Below, in pieces: positions 61,201 through 64,000 of a stretch of 64,000 nucleotides of DNA. A program made the translations under genes and the position numbers. The stretch is taken from contig OZ251230.1 in the NCBI GenBank assembly GCA_965240325.2, positions 682,001 through 746,000 of the forward strand, written 5' to 3'. Below the pieces are notes generated by a model that made no database searches, was not told the origin of the DNA, and saw only the letters and a list, made by a program, of their open reading frames with translations. This stretch comes from Rebecca billardiae RCC1528 (lineage: Eukaryota; Haptophyta). Position 1 is the first letter of the stretch, and every line of letters starts with the position of its first letter.

Positions 61201-61443
61201 CTCCTCCTCCTCGCGTGCGAGGACCTCGAGCATCGCTTCGTCGTCATCCTCGTCCTCGTCCCACGGCTCCTCGCCCTTCCGCTCGTGCGGCTGCGGCACG
61301 TCCCCGCTTGCTGCCGCTGCGGCCGCTTCGAAGTCGTGCTGCTCGTCGGCCGCCTCTACGCATGCGAGCGCCTCGAGCATCGCGGCCTCGTCCTCCTCGT
61401 CGACACCGCGCGGCTCATCCTTCCGCTCGTGCGGCTGCGCCAT
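58267..61443 (-). CDS. MCM10: DNA replication initiation factor MCM10
   Basis: 1058 residues from the ATG at 61443, single exon. The N-terminus has two acidic repeats that both begin QPHERK (DEPRGVDEEDEAAMLEAL; EEPWDEDEDDDEAMLEVL). The conserved core (about residues 250-425) is the OB fold followed by the Mcm10 zinc finger HFGQCRGMRKDGKPCGVAIN and then FCHYH (C-x9-C-x11-C-x2-H). A Pro/Ala/Gly-rich linker of about 430 residues follows. The C-terminal zinc ribbon (ALHCKECSNVC, FRCANCPNVRTHTLG, CRECGAASW) is the domain found in animal-type Mcm10 and missing from yeast. Mcm10 activates the CMG helicase and loads polymerase alpha at origins. It is divergent from the SRPBCC-like gene. Confidence 0.92.
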   Translation of the reverse strand: MAQPHERKDEPRGVDEEDEAAMLEALACVEAADEQHDFEAAAAAASGDVPQPHERKGEEPWDEDEDDDEAMLEVLAREEEEEDDGEHVLDGEGCAPAWHAGEVDQLDSEPPILAPADRDDGHAAVVGEGDGASEDEEALLDALAHGDDAEEGASAAAARLDDSDDDLLDALEAASDEEEELVVAHDEPRGAAEPAPRAAPAGQPPPPRQGVPAGAGSAERAAREASAPPARAAPPPAPARAGGLARPALTSQLMVEKYTKLELRSRKISAAEVDALVRGHEYIRLDDLADLGPSSRPPADGWLTLGVLTERGMTETTQNGGKMVKCSVSSLRGHCPGLLLMLFGDACESYWRLEPGPVIAIVGADLRLPSKAGKRCTLSISKRTQLVQLGEAVHFGQCRGMRKDGKPCGVAINKSEGQFCHYHLSQEIRAAGGTSAANKRSSSLPAAGRGAGAGTPGAAMANPSWSTGAHGGARGASGASAAAGGAGPRPPAGSNETIISLHKQVKALLFENADLRRQLGVLKTQLKQRGFDLGAYEPVAPPLPASERVGAGARPAADSRSAAAAAARARASGGTGGAGHSAADRPHAAAKAERPASGGAGGAARAASAAPSAAAGVGGGARHGSARPTDGAALRKPSAASFAQAKVPPRASGADVQAAAAAGVGLATPGLAERTGAPAEAPRPAHAPRPPRAPTAHGAPRAPAASAQPSAPRVPRPLDDASAGAAGLGLSAPPAPAGGSGGSRGAETLSPNRARAQQAASAAAAAVREGRVRIAQDAQLGGGAGRAAQPGRPADGRARALQGGQGAQGAGAASQERKRERPPTPMSLLPNGSAGGGQRGAKLARMAAPQAAPQPPPGGRAPGREQPSAAAPARPSGAPAPHPPAPKPAPKPGAQPEPARGGLFGALTEDSLADVLGTRSMHAAEADWEERARFDRRLGVLEKKEAAAGRQEKVKEMTVSALHCKECSNVCEGLREPCVQRGHTLSQQQVTKRKFRCANCPNVRTHTLGAVFPTQGCRECGAASWQRTSIYNVSTVAKKDDSEKLLTRGEEHAKFMRV

Positions 61444-61722
61444 ATGCCACCAGCTCCGCTCCCGCAACTCCTACACCCTCACCTCGCCAAGCGCGCCCAC
61501 CGCCTTCGTGTTGAACGATGAGCCCCAAAACGAGACGAGCGCCGAGCGGCCAACGGTCAGCCTTGATCAAGCCGCTAATGTGGATCCGGATCCACATGTT
61601 TACAGCCCGGACACCAGAATTCAGAATGGAGAATGGAATGCATCGCGCAGCAAATTGCGCCGCGACGGCCGCGTTGTTCGACAGCGCTGTCTCGTCGCTG
61701 GCCGGCGGCGCCAGGCGGCGCG
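61444..61722. promoter_or_regulatory. Divergent promoter region, MCM10 / SRPBCC-like gene
   Basis: 279 bp separate the start codons; alternative plus-strand ATG at 61633 would narrow this to 189 bp. No E2F core is seen, unlike the FANCJ promoter. Confidence 0.4.
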
Positions 61723-62833
61723 ATGCGCACCACGAGCGCGCCGGTGGCGGGCGTGGCGGCGTCGATGCTCCTTGCCTGCCTCGTGGGCACGATCCGTGGC
61801 GCCAACATCCACGAGCCGCACCCGCATACGGGCGTGCTCACGCCGTACGTGAACGGGCCGATGAAAATCGACCTGAGCAGCGCCGACTTGAAACGTGCGG
61901 CCGCTCCCAGCCCTGAGTGCGCGCGCGCTCGGTGCCCGCCCTGACGGCACGTCCGCGCGTTCCCACCCATCCCCACCAGAGCTCGAGACGGGCAAGGCGG
62001 TGATGCGCATGAACGCGGCCAAGACGTCCGGCGTGGCCGTGCAGGACGTGGACGCGCCGGTCGACGTTGTGCTCGCGCAGATCAACGACGTGGAGGCGTA
62101 CGTGGGCAAGGTGCAGAACTTGGCGTCCACGAAGAACTACGCGAAGAAGACGCGCGGGGACGGCTCGCTCGAGATCCGCAGCACGTACGTGCTCAACATC
62201 GCGATGGGCTACAAGCTCGAGTACTTCATCCTGCACACGTACGTGCCCAAGCAACGGTGCGTCACCTGGACGCTCGACTACGCGCGGCACAGCGACCTGC
62301 ACGACTCGGTGGGGTACTGGCGCGCAGACCCGCACCCGGACGACCCCGCGCGCACGCGGCTGTTCTACTCGTCCTCCTCGCTGGTGAACGGCATGCCGCA
62401 GTTCGTCATGGACCTGCTCACGTCGCACGCGCTCAAGGCGTCCACCGCGTGGGTCAAGAAGCACTCGGAGCTCGCGGCCGGCGGCGGGGGCGCCAAGCCG
62501 CGCGCCGCGGCACCGGCGGCGCCCGCCGCCACGCCCGCGGTGCCGTCGGCCGTGCTCTCGTGGCGCTGCGCCTTCGCCCTCGACAACGAGGACGTCACCG
62601 ACCCGAGCGTCGTCGACGAATGTCGCGCCAACGGGAGCTCGACCGCGGCGGCAGGCGCGCAGCCGCTGCCCGCAGGGACCGGCTCTGCGACGCCGCGCGC
62701 GGCGAGCGGCGCGCAGTCCCTGCCGTTCAGCGCCGATAGCCCCAACTCGTGGCTGACCGTCCTCATGATCAGCTCGATGATCGTGCTGTACGCCACATCG
62801 CCCTACCAGCAGTTCCTCGTCGTCGCCTGCTGA
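61723..62833 (+). CDS. Secretory SRPBCC/START-like lipid-binding domain protein
   Basis: Two exons, 61723..61894 and 61980..62833, encode 341 residues. A signal peptide (GVAASMLLACLVGTIRG) is followed by a helix-grip domain: VDAPVDVVLAQINDVEAYVG, STYVLNIAMGYKLEYFILHT, CVTWTLDYARHSDLHDSVGY and the C-terminal helix FVMDLLTSHALKASTAWVKK. This is the pattern of START/Coq10/polyketide-cyclase proteins that bind lipids. A Gly/Ala linker and one C-terminal helix (WLTVLMISSMIVLYATSPY) suggest a tail anchor. The 85-bp intron (GTGCGG...CCAG, phase 1) creates a Gln codon. An ATG at 61633 would add 30 residues before the signal peptide and is less likely. The ligand is unknown. Confidence 0.7.
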
Positions 62834-63272
62834 AAGGCGCTGCCGCTGGCCAGCTGCCGCCGCCAGGCCGCTTGGGTGCTCGGGCTCGTGCAGCTTGCGC
62901 CGTTGCGTGGGTGGTCGATCGCGGGTTGTGCTTCCCACGCGGTGAGTCGAAGCTCCAGCGCGGGGTGTTGGGTTCGTCGCGTGCGCGTGCTCCGCTCAGG
63001 CCAGCGGCAGCGGCATCCGCCGCGCGGCGACGCCGTCCGGCCCAGCATCAATCGGCGGCGTGCGAACTGCGGTGCGACGCAACTACGCTGGCGCCGTGCC
63101 GCGTGTCACGAGTCAGAGCAGTGTGCGACGATCACAGAGTCACTGCGGCATGCAGGCACTCGCCACAGGTACGTATCGTGAGCAGCATTCATTAGCTATA
63201 GATAGGCGTCGTATTTTGCTGCTACTGCTACGATATATGCTCCAGCAGCACGATGTCATCAGCAGCAGCTCG
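62834..63272. other. Convergent intergenic region
   Basis: 3' ends of the SRPBCC-like and RMDN-like genes. No gene is recognised. Confidence 0.6.
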
Positions 63273-63935
63273 TCAGTTGTCGCATTCAGCTGCTCGTGCC
63301 GTCCAGGAGGCAGCGAGCGCGCCACCGTCGGCCATCTTATTGTCCGCGAGAGCCGCCGCCTTGCGCGCCACCTTTGCGGTCGGGCGGAGCTCAAAGGCGG
63401 CCGTGTAATACCGCAGAGCATCGTCGACGCTCGCCTGCGGGGGCTCGCCAAAAAGTGCAGACGCAATTTTGCGCTCGATGAAGCTGATCTTCGCGACCTT
63501 GGCGCACCAATCGCCCAGCGCGTGCTGCACTGACGCGTCGGCTGGCAGCAGCTCAGCCGCGCGCTCCAGTGAACGGCGCACGGTGAAGGAGTTGGCGACC
63601 TTCTCCTTCGTGCTGACGAAATCGCTCAGCTTGCCGAGGAGGATCCCCGCCCACTTGTGCGCGTACCCGCTCGACGCGCCCACGGCGACCGCAGCGTCGG
63701 CGAGCTCGATCCCCGACCGGATCAGCTCCTCGCGCCGCGCCGCGTCATCGGCCGCCTGCTCGGACAGCTCGTAGCGCGCGCGCGCACGCCGCCAGAGGAG
63801 CTCGACGTCGTCAGCCGCGGGTGCAGCGGAGGCCTCCTGCTCGAGTAGTGCGTACAGCGCTTCGTATTCGCCCGCAGCGTGCATCTCGTCCGCGCGCGAG
63901 AAGCGCGCTGGGCTCTCTTCGAGGGGCGGTGCCAT
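63273..63935 (-). CDS. RMDN-family (regulator of microtubule dynamics) TPR protein
   Basis: 220 residues from the ATG at 63935. TPR-like helices run from residue 15 on. The family signature is the block SSGYAHKWAGILLGKLSDFV, STKEKVANSFTVRRSLERAA, ALGDWCAKVAKISFIERKIA, FGEPPQASVDDALRYYTAAF, closely following RMDN proteins (AHKW-x(3)-LG, K-x-K-x-AN, WC-x(3)-A, R-x-IA). Animal RMDN1-3 sit at mitochondria, ER contacts or spindle poles; this protein has no clear membrane anchor. Function in algae is unknown. It lies close to the window's right edge. Confidence 0.8.
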   Translation of the reverse strand: MAPPLEESPARFSRADEMHAAGEYEALYALLEQEASAAPAADDVELLWRRARARYELSEQAADDAARREELIRSGIELADAAVAVGASSGYAHKWAGILLGKLSDFVSTKEKVANSFTVRRSLERAAELLPADASVQHALGDWCAKVAKISFIERKIASALFGEPPQASVDDALRYYTAAFELRPTAKVARKAAALADNKMADGGALAASWTARAAECDN

Positions 63936-64000
63936 CTGCCCACTCGGCCTCTCGAGGCTGGTCGCACTTCTGGCGTCAGGTGAGGCCGAGCCGTCCAGTG

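Noticed and set aside
57973-61521. Plus-strand frame of over 1100 codons opposite MCM10
   Set aside because: Antisense shadow with no domain; the MCM10 OB fold and both zinc modules lie on the minus strand.

Overview
This is nuclear DNA from a compact, very GC-rich protist genome, most likely a haptophyte alga. The evidence is: spliceosomal introns of about 80-220 nt; plastid-type preproteins with an N-terminal signal peptide (2Fe-2S protein, cyclophilin-like protein); a plant/algal sterol enzyme (cycloeucalenol cycloisomerase); a GT77-type arabinosyltransferase-like protein; strong G/C third-position bias; and long (TA)n tracts between genes. A pelagophyte or other chromist alga cannot be excluded from sequence alone.

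Layout. 1-3,150: a retroelement gag-like ORF (minus strand) with an in-frame TAG followed by further coding-like sequence. 3,150-4,975: a 13-copy, roughly 140-bp satellite. 5,110-7,206: a membrane-anchored patatin/cPLA2-like lipase. 9,192-15,619: a GT77-like glycosyltransferase and an ankyrin-repeat protein kinase. 15,620-18,470: accessory DNA with (TA)n, a short dispersed intron-end-like repeat, a Sel1/MYND gene fragment and an AT-rich island. 18,468-29,453: dense housekeeping block (cycloeucalenol isomerase, plastid 2Fe-2S protein, small membrane protein, Mog1, Rab3GAP catalytic subunit, degenerate ribulose-phosphate 3-epimerase, SulP-like transporter). 29,652-38,077: Pkr1-like membrane protein, a gene-poor gap, a ubiquitin-specific protease and an armadillo/IQ protein. 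38,700-39,721: a young 825-bp fold-back element inside (TA)n. 39,911-44,886: a coiled-coil protein divergent from a CENP-C-motif/HMG-box protein. 44,887-53,078: mostly non-coding, repeat-bearing DNA with a decayed gene and one secreted protein. 53,079-64,000: second dense block (unknown small protein, FANCJ-like helicase, cyclophilin-like protein, MCM10, SRPBCC/START-like protein, RMDN-family TPR protein).

Gene models. I placed 15 introns from reading-frame switches and conserved family alignments. Twelve of the 15 donors read GTGCG and twelve of the 15 acceptors read GCAG, an unusually rigid and non-canonical splice signal. Genes are commonly paired head-to-head with 100-280 bp between start codons, implying shared promoters. 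Several loci concern chromosome biology (CENP-C-like, FANCJ-like, MCM10), but nothing shows that they form an operon-like system; most neighbours look functionally unrelated. Where a coding frame opens with a non-ATG codon I moved the start to the first plausible ATG.
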